From contig JAEZIV010000128.1 in NCBI GenBank assembly GCA_023436515.1, forward strand, positions 1 through 5,229: a DNA stretch of 5,229 bases, given 5' to 3'. The notes beneath the pieces are model-generated. The model saw nothing but the letters and a program-made list of their open reading frames with translations, was not told where the DNA came from and made no database searches. Origin of the DNA: Bacillota bacterium. Lineage in GTDB: Bacteria; Bacillota; Clostridia; Acetivibrionales; DSM-1351. How positions within the stretch are numbered: position 1 is the stretch's first letter; every line of letters starts with the position of its first letter. The position numbers and the translations under genes were made by a program. Shown in pieces: positions 1-5,229 of this stretch.

Positions 1-486
1 AAGCCCGTTAATAATAGCTATGAAATCAATTAGTTTGATTATATTGATGAAAATCACCGAAAGGGATACCGAGAAAAGAGCGGCTCCGATGTTTTTCTGC
101 TCGCAGATTTCCTTGTTCAGACAAACCTTACCGTGGTTGTCGCTGGCATTAATCAAGTTGACCAGATACTTCGAACAAATTCTCAATATAGTTAAAATTG
201 CTATGTAAAAAACAGCGTACCCAAGGCATACTGCCAAGTCAATAAAAATATTGTCACTGGCGGAGCCTTTAATTCCATGTCCGGAAAGATATAGTACCGG
301 AAAAACAAAAGCACCGATGAATTCTATCCATACAGCCAGATTATCTCTTGTAAACAGAGCATCCTTCAGACATACATCCCTAAGAATGATTTTGTTATAA
401 ATGACCCAACCCAGCAGGAAACCTACAGTCAGTATTACAAAGCTAAAGGCTAAATCCTTCACAAAAAAGCTTAAATATTCAAACAT
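1..486 (-). CDS. DUF350 (YjfL-like) multi-pass membrane protein, partial (3' end beyond window)
   Basis: The frame is open from ATG at 486 to the window edge, giving 162 residues with no stop, so the C-terminus is missing. The start has a clear ribosome binding site, GGGGGAG at 494-500, 7 nt before ATG. Four hydrophobic segments are visible at about residues 11-34, 48-68, 80-102 and 132-155. The protein looks like an internal duplication: a charged stretch followed by Asn-x-Ala and a membrane helix occurs at residues 40-63 (RDNLAVWIEF) and again at 123-143 (EQKNIGAALF). This paired pattern is typical of DUF350 proteins such as E. coli YjfL, which sit in the inner membrane and have no established biochemical role. 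It is the third gene of the leftward operon, 20 nt after the stop of the preceding gene. Family assignment is by eye from the motif and topology; another small integral membrane family is possible. That this is a real membrane-protein gene is secure. Confidence 0.72.
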   Translation of the reverse strand, partial: MFEYLSFFVKDLAFSFVILTVGFLLGWVIYNKIILRDVCLKDALFTRDNLAVWIEFIGAFVFPVLYLSGHGIKGSASDNIFIDLAVCLGYAVFYIAILTILRICSKYLVNLINASDNHGKVCLNKEICEQKNIGAALFSVSLSVIFINIIKLIDFIAIINGL

Positions 487-506
487 ATACAATCTCCCCC
501 ACAAAA

Positions 507-1106
507 TTAATCTTTATCAAGGCCCTGAAACACTTTATAGTGTGCACCCTCAAACCTCTGTCCTATAAATATTCTGAAAAGACCATCATCCTTCATCATT
601 TCAATATTCATGTACTCTATAACACCCTCGGTCTCTCTTTGGTAATCCCATACCTCAACCTCAACCTTTCTGGTGATCTTTCCGGTATTCAAATCCAGAA
701 CCTTTACCGTTCCCTTTGTACCCTCAATTCTGTAATCCATTTCAGGCATTATGCAGCGTTCATACTCACTGCCGTCAGGAGTGGTTATGTACTTTTGACC
801 CACAATACTGTAAAACTCCTCGGAAAAAGGTACTGTATCATCTAAAAAGTACATATAGGTTTCAGGAGCAACTGCTTCCTCCATGGGACTGTACACCTCA
901 AAAATATACTCCGACTCATCCACCTTTGAAAATATCAGATACCTGGTATAGGGGCGTTTACCCACCTCCATCTGAATTATCTTTTCAAAGGTAAAAAAGC
1001 CTTGAAGCTCCAACTCCTTAAGGTTGAATTCAACCATGGAATTCTTATTGACATTCAATGGATTCAGTATTTCCTCAGCATTGTTCTTCTTTAAGAAATC
1101 AAACAT
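507..1106 (-). CDS. Soluble DUF2491/DUF4178-like protein (199 aa), function unknown
   Basis: This 199-residue protein has no signal peptide or membrane segment and is predicted cytoplasmic. The start is ATG at 1106 with GGAGGA at 1110-1115. A longer frame from TTG at 1133 would place the ribosome binding site inside the coding region and is not preferred. The N-terminus (MFDFLKK) is a short amphipathic, basic stretch. The middle has alternating strand-like segments (RYLIF 55-59, YIFEVY 67-72) and an acidic, aromatic section at 83-118 that includes PDGSEYER (110-117). The C-terminus has a DYQRE (154-158), IEYMNIEM (163-170), FRIFIGQRF (177-185), YKVF (190-193) series. A Tyr/Arg motif, then EYxxxE, then a Gly-containing strand and a closing V-F strand are what I recall from DUF2491 (E. 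coli YjfK) and DUF4178 proteins, which commonly neighbour DUF350 genes. The immediate DUF350 neighbour supports this, but homology is inferred by eye and is not certain. No catalytic residues are apparent, so a binding or scaffold role is as likely as an enzyme. Confidence 0.85.
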   Translation of the reverse strand: MFDFLKKNNAEEILNPLNVNKNSMVEFNLKELELQGFFTFEKIIQMEVGKRPYTRYLIFSKVDESEYIFEVYSPMEEAVAPETYMYFLDDTVPFSEEFYSIVGQKYITTPDGSEYERCIMPEMDYRIEGTKGTVKVLDLNTGKITRKVEVEVWDYQRETEGVIEYMNIEMMKDDGLFRIFIGQRFEGAHYKVFQGLDKD

Positions 1107-1109
1107 ATG

Positions 1110-1115
1110 TCCTCC
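1110..1115 (-). promoter_or_regulatory. Ribosome binding site GGAGGA fixing the ATG start at 1106
   Basis: On the minus strand GGAGGA precedes CAT and then ATG (1106). The GGAGG core is 4 nt from the start codon, slightly close but strong. It argues against the upstream TTG at 1133, which has no comparable site and begins only 3 nt after the stop of the preceding gene. Confidence 0.8.
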
Positions 1116-1136
1116 ATTTAAGTTGCCCCCCAAGGG

Positions 1137-2084
1137 TTAATAAATTCTGCTGTAATGAGATTTTTTACGCTTTGGTTTAGAAAGCTTCCTGATAACAATA
1201 ACCAAAGCAACAGCTGTAATAATTATTATAACTACTGTTCCTCCTGAGTTTCCAAAGCCGATAGAATTCTTGTCGGTGTAATAAATCTTATCGACATTTT
1301 GCTCCTGATACTGCTGGGAAAACTGCAAATCCGGATCAATTCCGGGCTCAATATAATTTGGGTCTCTTTGAACTCCCTGTTTTTCAAGCTCCTCCACCCT
1401 CTTCTCCAGCTTCTCATACTCCTGTTGGTTGAAGTAGCTTTTGTATGGGGAAATCTCACTCCAATGGTGAAACCAGAACATTTCCGAGGCCCTCATCAGG
1501 AACCATAAATCCCAGGGTCCTACATAGGCATAGCCATAGGAGAAGGGATTGGAGAACATGCCCGTATTTATGTTCATAAATACAGGTCTTCCTCCAAAGG
1601 AATTAATCCTTGAGGTCCTGGTCTTCATAGCATCCTCGAAGTTCATTCTCTTGGAGCCAGTACCATAATCTCTCTTCAGGGTGTCAGTATAAACCTTTTG
1701 CTGTTCAGTATTCAGCTTCTGCTTATAAGTATTAAAGTTTTTTGATGAAACCTGCTTCTTATAAGCATCCTGCATATATGTATATTTTTTTGAAGCAGAC
1801 TTTGTTGAGAAGCTTTTAGCTGAAGAGCCCGATGAGCCACTGTAAGTCTTTGAGGTGCCTGGTATACTTCTCGCTCCGGTGCTTTTTGAGCTGCTGCTTG
1901 TGCTGCTCTTTGATTTTGACGAACCAAACAGTCCCCCGCTTTTGGAAGAGCCCTTGTAGCTGCGGCTGAAAGATTTCGAAAAGGATCTGCTGCCGCTAAA
2001 GGATCTGAGCTTAGCAGCTGCTTCTGTTGATGATGCAAATATAAATATCAAAACGAGCACGATGGCTAATATTCGTTTTTTCAC
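1137..2084 (-). CDS. Secreted Ser-rich, single-pass membrane-anchored protein with FWFHHW motif (315 aa), unknown function
   Basis: I do not recognise a named family with confidence. The start is GTG at 2084, with GGGGGA at 2090-2095; the GTG at 2099 lies upstream of that site. Residues 1-24 form a signal peptide: KKR, a hydrophobic core (ILAIVLVLIFIFA), then SSTEAAA as the likely cleavage region. Residues 28-99 are low complexity, dominated by Ser with Gly, Lys, Arg and Phe (SFS, SKS and SGS repeats). Residues 100-160 are polar and helical, rich in Lys, Gln and Tyr. Residues 176-211 are aromatic, with FSYGYAYVGPWDLW followed by EMFWFHHW (201-208). A short charged helix (QEYEKLEKRVEELEKQ, 221-236) may form a coiled coil. 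A Val/Ile-rich membrane segment at 283-298 is followed by a basic tail (KPKRKK), implying a type I topology with most of the protein outside the membrane. There is no LPxTG sorting signal. It is the first gene of the leftward operon with a DUF2491/DUF4178-like gene and a DUF350 gene. The Ser-rich, exported character recalls, by analogy only, the YjfM/YgiB-type partners of yjf clusters. The His and Trp residues of the motif are candidate metal- or ligand-binding positions. Confidence 0.88.
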   Translation of the reverse strand: MKKRILAIVLVLIFIFASSTEAAAKLRSFSGSRSFSKSFSRSYKGSSKSGGLFGSSKSKSSTSSSSKSTGARSIPGTSKTYSGSSGSSAKSFSTKSASKKYTYMQDAYKKQVSSKNFNTYKQKLNTEQQKVYTDTLKRDYGTGSKRMNFEDAMKTRTSRINSFGGRPVFMNINTGMFSNPFSYGYAYVGPWDLWFLMRASEMFWFHHWSEISPYKSYFNQQEYEKLEKRVEELEKQGVQRDPNYIEPGIDPDLQFSQQYQEQNVDKIYYTDKNSIGFGNSGGTVVIIIITAVALVIVIRKLSKPKRKKSHYSRIY

Positions 2085-2089
2085 GTAAA

Positions 2090-2095
2090 TCCCCC
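2090..2095 (-). promoter_or_regulatory. Ribosome binding site GGGGGA fixing the GTG start at 2084
   Basis: The minus strand reads GGGGGA, 5 nt (TTTAC), then GTG at 2084. A nearly identical GTGGGGGA context precedes the DUF350 start at 486. The in-frame GTG at 2099 lies before this site and would put the Shine-Dalgarno inside the gene and place five extra residues ahead of the KKR n-region of the signal peptide. Confidence 0.75.
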
Positions 2096-2192
2096 ACACT
2101 TTAATATATACTTAATTAAATATATGCATAAGTCACTTTCATAATTGTACGTAGTTAAAGTATTTTTGTTTCATAAAATTAGTAATTACACA

Positions 2193-2221
2193 ATTATAGC
2201 ATTATGATTCAGAGCTTTAAA
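2193..2221 (-). promoter_or_regulatory. Extended -10 sigma-A-type promoter for the Ser-rich/DUF2491-like/DUF350 operon
   Basis: Reading the minus strand, a -35 box TTTAAA (2216-2221, four of six matches to TTGACA) is followed by a 17-nt spacer and a perfect -10 box TATAAT (2193-2198). A TG dinucleotide one base upstream of the -10 (2200-2201) makes it an extended -10 promoter. Transcription would start near 2186, giving a leader of about 100 nt before the GTG at 2084. It is the best promoter match in this gap and is correctly oriented for the three-gene operon. Consensus strength suggests housekeeping sigma-factor use. Any regulator is unknown. Confidence 0.65.
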
Positions 2222-2306
2222 CTACAAAAATTAAGAAATAATGTATAAGAAAATGCAAATCAGGTAATTAATATAACTGACCCCACAATACACATTTTAA
2301 CCCCCT

Positions 2307-2338
2307 AAAAATGCTCCGGCTATGCCGGGCATTTTTTT
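2307..2338 (-). terminator. Rho-independent terminator after the response regulator gene, possibly bidirectional
   Basis: AAAAATGC, an unpaired T and CCGGC (2307-2320) pair across a 3-nt TAT loop with GCCGG and GCATTTTT (2324-2336). This gives a GC-rich 5-bp core, one bulge and a 7-8-bp A/T-flanked extension. On the minus strand the hairpin ends in a run of five T. On the plus strand it ends in seven T, so it can work in both directions. It lies about 70 nt past the response regulator stop, terminates the permease/kinase/regulator operon and insulates it from the promoter at 2193-2221. Confidence 0.85.
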
Positions 2339-2408
2339 ATCACCGACATACTGCAGGAGCGCTATGTAAAATGTATTTCCATATAGATTTTGTCTTATTA
2401 TTGCTGCC

Positions 2409-3107
2409 TTATACCTTGAAGCGATACCCCACACCCCAGATTGTCTCAATAAACTGATCGTTTTCCCTGTCCTTCTCCAGCTTGTCTCTTACCTTTCCTA
2501 TATGTACCGTTATTGTTGCGCTATCCCCAAAATAATCCATCCCCCACACCTTTTCGAGGAGAGCCTCTTTAGTGAATACATGATTTGGATTCCGGGCAAG
2601 GAAAAGAAGCAGCTCGTACTCCTTTGTTGTCAGGAATATCTCTTCTCCGTTCAAGGTAATACGCCTTGCATCGAGATTGATAATAAGACCTCTTATGGCT
2701 ATTTCGTTTTGCTTGTGAGCTCTGCCCGAGCCGCTGAGCTTTTCAAAGCGGCTTATATGTGCTTTTATTCGTGCCACCATTTCACCGGGGCTAAAGGGTT
2801 TTGTAAGATAATCGTCAGCGCCCAGACCCAGACCTCTGATTTTATCAATATCATCCTTCCGGGCCGAAATCATCAGTATAGGGGTTTCCTTTTGATCCCG
2901 AATCCTCCTGCACACCTCAAACCCATCAATTTCAGGCAGCATAAGGTCTAAGACTACTAAATCAAAGGTTTCCTTCAGGGCCAGCTCAAGTCCTCTTTTT
3001 CCGTCATGACAAAGCAGCACCTGAAAACCGTTTATCTCCAAATAGTCTCTTTCCAGCTCTGCGATAGCAAAATCATCTTCAATAACCAAGATTCTTTTTT
3101 TAATCAT
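2409..3107 (-). CDS. OmpR/PhoB-family DNA-binding response regulator (232 aa)
   Basis: This is the output half of the two-component pair: a cytoplasmic phospho-acceptor fused to a winged-helix DNA-binding domain. The receiver domain spans about residues 4-118, with acidic triad E10-D11-D12, phospho-acceptor D54 (VVLDLMLPEIDG), conserved S81, and K103 in the LTKPF motif. The transcriptional effector domain spans about 135-231, with LTTKEYELLLFLA (159-171), the recognition helix region TITVHIGKVRDKLE (198-211) and the C-terminal hairpin WGVGYRF (224-230). Length and all key residues are normal for the family, so it should be functional. The start is ATG at 3107 with GAGAGG at 3112-3117; a longer frame from TTG at 3119 overlaps that site and is not preferred. 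It begins 17 nt after the kinase stop, so it is the kinase's cognate partner. Likely targets are the upstream transporter operon and possibly the neighbouring promoter at 2193-2221. The specific regulon cannot be read from sequence. Confidence 0.96.
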   Translation of the reverse strand: MIKKRILVIEDDFAIAELERDYLEINGFQVLLCHDGKRGLELALKETFDLVVLDLMLPEIDGFEVCRRIRDQKETPILMISARKDDIDKIRGLGLGADDYLTKPFSPGEMVARIKAHISRFEKLSGSGRAHKQNEIAIRGLIINLDARRITLNGEEIFLTTKEYELLLFLARNPNHVFTKEALLEKVWGMDYFGDSATITVHIGKVRDKLEKDRENDQFIETIWGVGYRFKV

Positions 3108-3111
3108 AATA

Positions 3112-3117
3112 CCTCTC
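3112..3117 (-). promoter_or_regulatory. Ribosome binding site GAGAGG fixing the ATG start at 3107
   Basis: On the minus strand GAGAGG is followed by TATT and then ATG at 3107. The alternative TTG at 3119 lies 5' of this site. MIKKRILVIEDD is also the usual N-terminal length ahead of the receiver-domain acidic residues. Confidence 0.7.
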
Positions 3118-3124
3118 AAAATGC

Positions 3125-4615
3125 TTAATTCTCATTTATCTGCCCATGAGGAATTTCAAACGTAATTTCAGTCCATTGGCCCTTTTGGCTGTCTGCTCGA
3201 ATTGTTCCCTTATGCTGCTCAATTATTTGCTTTGCAATAGCAAGTCCCAGTCCCGAACCACCGGAGTTGCTATTTCTGGAGGGGTCTGTCCTGTAAAAAC
3301 GTTCAAAAATCCGATCAAGCTCCTCTTTTTCAATTCCAATCCCGTTATCCCTTAATCTTACTGTGAGCAGCCCATTATTTTCGGAAATAGACATGCCTAT
3401 AACCTTTTTTTCTTTATCCATAAACTTTACAGAATTATTTATTATGTTAAGTATAACTCGCTTAATCTTTTGTGAATCCATGAGCACCTTGAAATCCGGA
3501 GGTACATCACATTGGGCTGTCAGTTCCACTTCTTTTCCGAGCAGCTCAAGCCTAAGTTCCTGTAAGCAGTTCTCATAGAAATCCAATATATCAATATTGT
3601 CCTTATTAAATTGTTCCTTCCCCAAATCAAGCTTGGAAAACAAAAACAAATCGTCGATCATAGCATTCATATCCTGAGTTTTGGTATAGATAACATCAAG
3701 ATATTTTGACAGCTTCTCCTCATCCTTGGCGACACCGTCACGAATCCCCTGTATATAGCCCTTTATAGATGTAATGGGCGTTTTCAGATCATGGGTTATA
3801 TCTGACAGCAGCTGCTTTCTGCTTTCCTCCATTTGAAGCTGTCTGGTTATGGACTTTTTAAGCTCTAACCTCATTATTTCATATGAGCGGATAACGCTTC
3901 CTATCTCATTATTTGAATTTGCCTTAAGAGTAACATCAAGATTGCCCCGGGCTATTTCCCGGGCACATTTATCCAGCTTTTTGAGAGGTATTACAATGTC
4001 ACGTGTAACTATCCATAGAACAGGACCGATTATAATAAGGGCCAACAGCAGCAGTACGCTGAAAACAATGTAGCTGCCTCTACCGAAAACCTTAGCCGGA
4101 CTGGGATTCTTAAAGATAAAATAATAATCTAGTGAATCTGAAATATTATAATTTATAAAGAAGTACTGCTCATTATTCCACTCCAGCTTATTCTCTCCCA
4201 AATGAAGATTATGCTGACCTACATACTCAGCTCTCCCCGTCACATGTGCATCTCTTCCATTTTCTGCGAGGCCATTATACAGCTCCATCCCTGTAACCGT
4301 TTCTCCAAAGGCTGTATACCCCTCTCGATTTTTAACAACAACAAAGCCCTTAAAGGGTTCAACCTTCTCTGCGAGCTTAGTAGCAAAGCTAGCATCCTCA
4401 AGAAGCTTGGGATAATATTTTTCCGTATATCTCAAATCTACAACAAGATCCACCAGTTGGCTTGCTGCTGATACTTCGGTCTGATCACCAATAAAACCCT
4501 TGACTGCCTGGCCCATGGCAAGAGTAATTATCCCTACTCCAAAGATTATTACAATGGCTACGGTCAGAATAAGCATAAGGATATATGTGATTATCAGCTT
4601 CAGCCTAAGTGACAT
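3125..4615 (-). CDS. Membrane sensor histidine kinase with extracytoplasmic sensor domain, HAMP, HisKA and HATPase_c (496 aa)
   Basis: This autophosphorylating sensor passes phosphate to the response regulator that follows. TM1 is at about residues 8-33, an extracytoplasmic domain of about 145 residues spans 35-180, and TM2 is at 181-203. The HAMP linker covers 204-255 (IPLKKLDKCAREIARGNLDV). The HisKA dimerisation helices cover about 260-328, with the phospho-acceptor H275 in SDITHDLKTP. The ATPase domain covers about 375-488, with an N box (LNIINNSVKF 389-398), G1 DNGIG (423-427), F box FERFYR (437-442) and G2 GGSGLGLAI (452-460). All catalytic motifs are intact. The sensor domain is mixed, aromatic and Asn-rich toward its end (YFFINYNISDSLDYYFIF, 151-168), perhaps a PAS/dCache-like fold, but I cannot assign a ligand. 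The long loop separates it from the short-loop intramembrane-sensing BceS/LiaS type. ATG at 4615 lies 3 nt after the permease stop, so the two are probably translationally coupled; the only ribosome binding signal is a weak GGAAAGAAG-like stretch. Confidence 0.96.
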   Translation of the reverse strand: MSLRLKLIITYILMLILTVAIVIIFGVGIITLAMGQAVKGFIGDQTEVSAASQLVDLVVDLRYTEKYYPKLLEDASFATKLAEKVEPFKGFVVVKNREGYTAFGETVTGMELYNGLAENGRDAHVTGRAEYVGQHNLHLGENKLEWNNEQYFFINYNISDSLDYYFIFKNPSPAKVFGRGSYIVFSVLLLLALIIIGPVLWIVTRDIVIPLKKLDKCAREIARGNLDVTLKANSNNEIGSVIRSYEIMRLELKKSITRQLQMEESRKQLLSDITHDLKTPITSIKGYIQGIRDGVAKDEEKLSKYLDVIYTKTQDMNAMIDDLFLFSKLDLGKEQFNKDNIDILDFYENCLQELRLELLGKEVELTAQCDVPPDFKVLMDSQKIKRVILNIINNSVKFMDKEKKVIGMSISENNGLLTVRLRDNGIGIEKEELDRIFERFYRTDPSRNSNSGGSGLGLAIAKQIIEQHKGTIRADSQKGQWTEITFEIPHGQINEN

Positions 4616-4618
4616 GGT

Positions 4619-5229
4619 TTACACTTCTTTCCGTTCAAATATTATCAAGCCTATTACTGTAAATAAGGTGCAATATGAAAGGATGAATAGCAATTCTGGA
4701 ACAGCAGCTGCAACATTGGTCTGATTTACAATGGGCTGGTACCAATTTGAAAAGCTTGTGGGCAGGTAGGGCCTGACTGAGGTGACAAAGGTGCCTGCTA
4801 CGCCTGTAACAATCCAAATAAGCAGATTTACAGCAATAGACATGTTAGGGCTTCCTGTCAGCAAAGTAAAAAAGGAGACTATCACCATTACCGTTACCAG
4901 ATAAACAAACGCTCCCATATAGCTGATTAAAATACTACCCACATATGCAAAAGCGGCGATTCCGCTTATTATTGCGGTTACAAGCAGACCTGAAAATGCC
5001 AAAACCAGTAGAATAGTAGCTAATAATGCAGCACCTGCCAGCAGCTTCCCTAAATATATTATACTTTTGGTAACAGGTAATGCAAACAGATTTTTTATCG
5101 TTAAATCCTTAAACTCAGCGGCAAACAATTCGCTTACTATAAAAATTACAAGCACCGGTAAAGCTAAACCTGTTAACAGCTCCAGAATAAAAACCGGAAA
5201 CCTGCCCGGAGACATTATCTCAATACCGG
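4619..5229 (-). CDS. ABC-2 type transporter permease, partial (5' end beyond window)
   Basis: This is the integral membrane subunit of an ABC exporter of the ABC-2 class (NosY/BcrB-like antibiotic, lantibiotic or unknown substrate exporters). The frame is open to the right edge through Gly-Ile-Glu-Ile before the first in-window ATG at 5215, so that ATG is probably internal. A typical family member has six membrane helices and about 230-260 residues; here about five are visible, and the first helix with roughly 40-60 residues is missing. Counting from the ATG at 5215, helices lie near 7-31, 58-83, 89-118, 127-146 and 175-193. The family-typical cytoplasmic segment between the first two of these is E34FKDLTIKNLFALPVTK to K57, matching the usual E..T.k.Ll..Pvtr...GK pattern. 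The C-terminus is FERKEV. It is 3 nt ahead of the histidine kinase gene. The partner ATPase is expected upstream, outside the window. The substrate is unknown. Confidence 0.88.
   Translation of the reverse strand, partial: GIEIMSPGRFPVFILELLTGLALPVLVIFIVSELFAAEFKDLTIKNLFALPVTKSIIYLGKLLAGAALLATILLVLAFSGLLVTAIISGIAAFAYVGSILISYMGAFVYLVTVMVIVSFFTLLTGSPNMSIAVNLLIWIVTGVAGTFVTSVRPYLPTSFSNWYQPIVNQTNVAAAVPELLFILSYCTLFTVIGLIIFERKEV

Larger units (their letters stand above)
2085..2306. other. Intergenic regulatory region between the two leftward operons
   Basis: This is very AT-rich, with no credible gene on either strand; the few start codons lead to frames of under about 20 codons without ribosome binding sites. 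It holds the promoter at 2193-2221, a leader of about 100 nt, and short repeats. The arms ATAATTGT (2141-2148) and ACAATTAT (2190-2197) are inverted, with the second overlapping the -10 box. GTAGTTAAAG (2151-2160) and CTTTAAACTAC (2215-2225) are imperfectly inverted around the promoter. TAAGAAA is directly repeated at 2232-2238 and 2246-2252. In DNA this AT-rich such repeats can arise by chance. I see no riboswitch-like structure in the leader. Confidence 0.5.

Noticed and set aside
20..208. Plus-strand frame of 62 codons at the left edge
   Set aside because: It lies antisense to the DUF350-like frame, has no ribosome binding site and shows no family features.
540..994. Plus-strand frames of 101 and 92 codons
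   Set aside because: Both are antisense shadows of the 199-residue gene, with erratic composition and no supporting start signals.
1712..2038. Minus-strand 108-codon frame rich in Ala and Gln
   Set aside because: It is an alternative frame of the Ser-rich coding region; its Ala/Gln/Arg repeats arise from the Ser codons read out of phase.
2339..2408. Possible regulatory element or small gene between the response regulator stop and its terminator
   Set aside because: Only a weak ACATA/TATGT pairing is visible; it is best read as the 3' untranslated end of the operon.
2502..2951. Plus-strand 149-codon frame
   Set aside because: It is antisense to the complete response regulator, has no ribosome binding site and no recognisable domain.
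3946..3963. CCCGGG-ctattt-CCCGGG hairpin-like sequence
   Set aside because: It lies within HAMP-coding sequence of the kinase with no T-tract; CCCGGG is itself palindromic, so the pairing is probably coincidental.
1..5229. CRISPR array, tRNA/rRNA genes, insertion sequence ends, attachment sites or phage genes
   Set aside because: No regularly spaced repeats, no cloverleaf or rRNA-like sequence, no transposase or integrase frames and no terminal inverted repeats were seen.

Overview
The window comes from a low-to-moderate GC Gram-positive-like bacterium, most likely a member of the Clostridia or a related Firmicute. This rests on AT-rich intergenic DNA, strong GGAGG/GGGGGA ribosome binding sites, an extended -10 sigma-A-type promoter, TAA at all five visible stop codons, and the protein families present. 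The species is not identifiable by eye. Every supported gene lies on the minus strand, so the biological order is right to left.

Region A (5229 down to 2409) is the downstream part of a tight operon. It holds an ABC-2 type transporter permease whose 5' end lies outside the window, a membrane sensor histidine kinase with a large extracytoplasmic domain and HAMP linker, and an OmpR/PhoB-type response regulator. Gaps are 3 and 17 nt. This layout suggests a self-regulated export or resistance module whose ATPase would lie just beyond the right edge. It ends in a strong hairpin terminator at 2307-2338.

Region B (2306 down to 2085) is intergenic. It carries a convincing extended -10 promoter firing leftwards, a leader of about 100 nt, and some short AT-rich repeats that might be operators.

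Region C (2084 down to 1, continuing off the left edge) is a second operon with gaps of 30 and 20 nt. It encodes (1) a secreted, very Ser-rich protein with one C-terminal membrane anchor and an aromatic FWFHHW motif, (2) a soluble 199-residue protein resembling the DUF2491/DUF4178 type, and (3) a multi-pass membrane protein that looks like a DUF350 (YjfL-like) protein, open at the window edge. This set resembles the poorly understood yjf-type clusters of other bacteria (DUF350 with DUF2491 or DUF4178 partners, often near PspA-like or ATP-grasp/polyamine-type enzymes). It is the best candidate here for an undescribed envelope system. Its function cannot be read from this window, and the deciding neighbours should lie to the left.

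For three genes the longest reading frame starts at a TTG or GTG placed within or before the Shine-Dalgarno sequence. The starts given here are the internal ones with proper ribosome binding sites.
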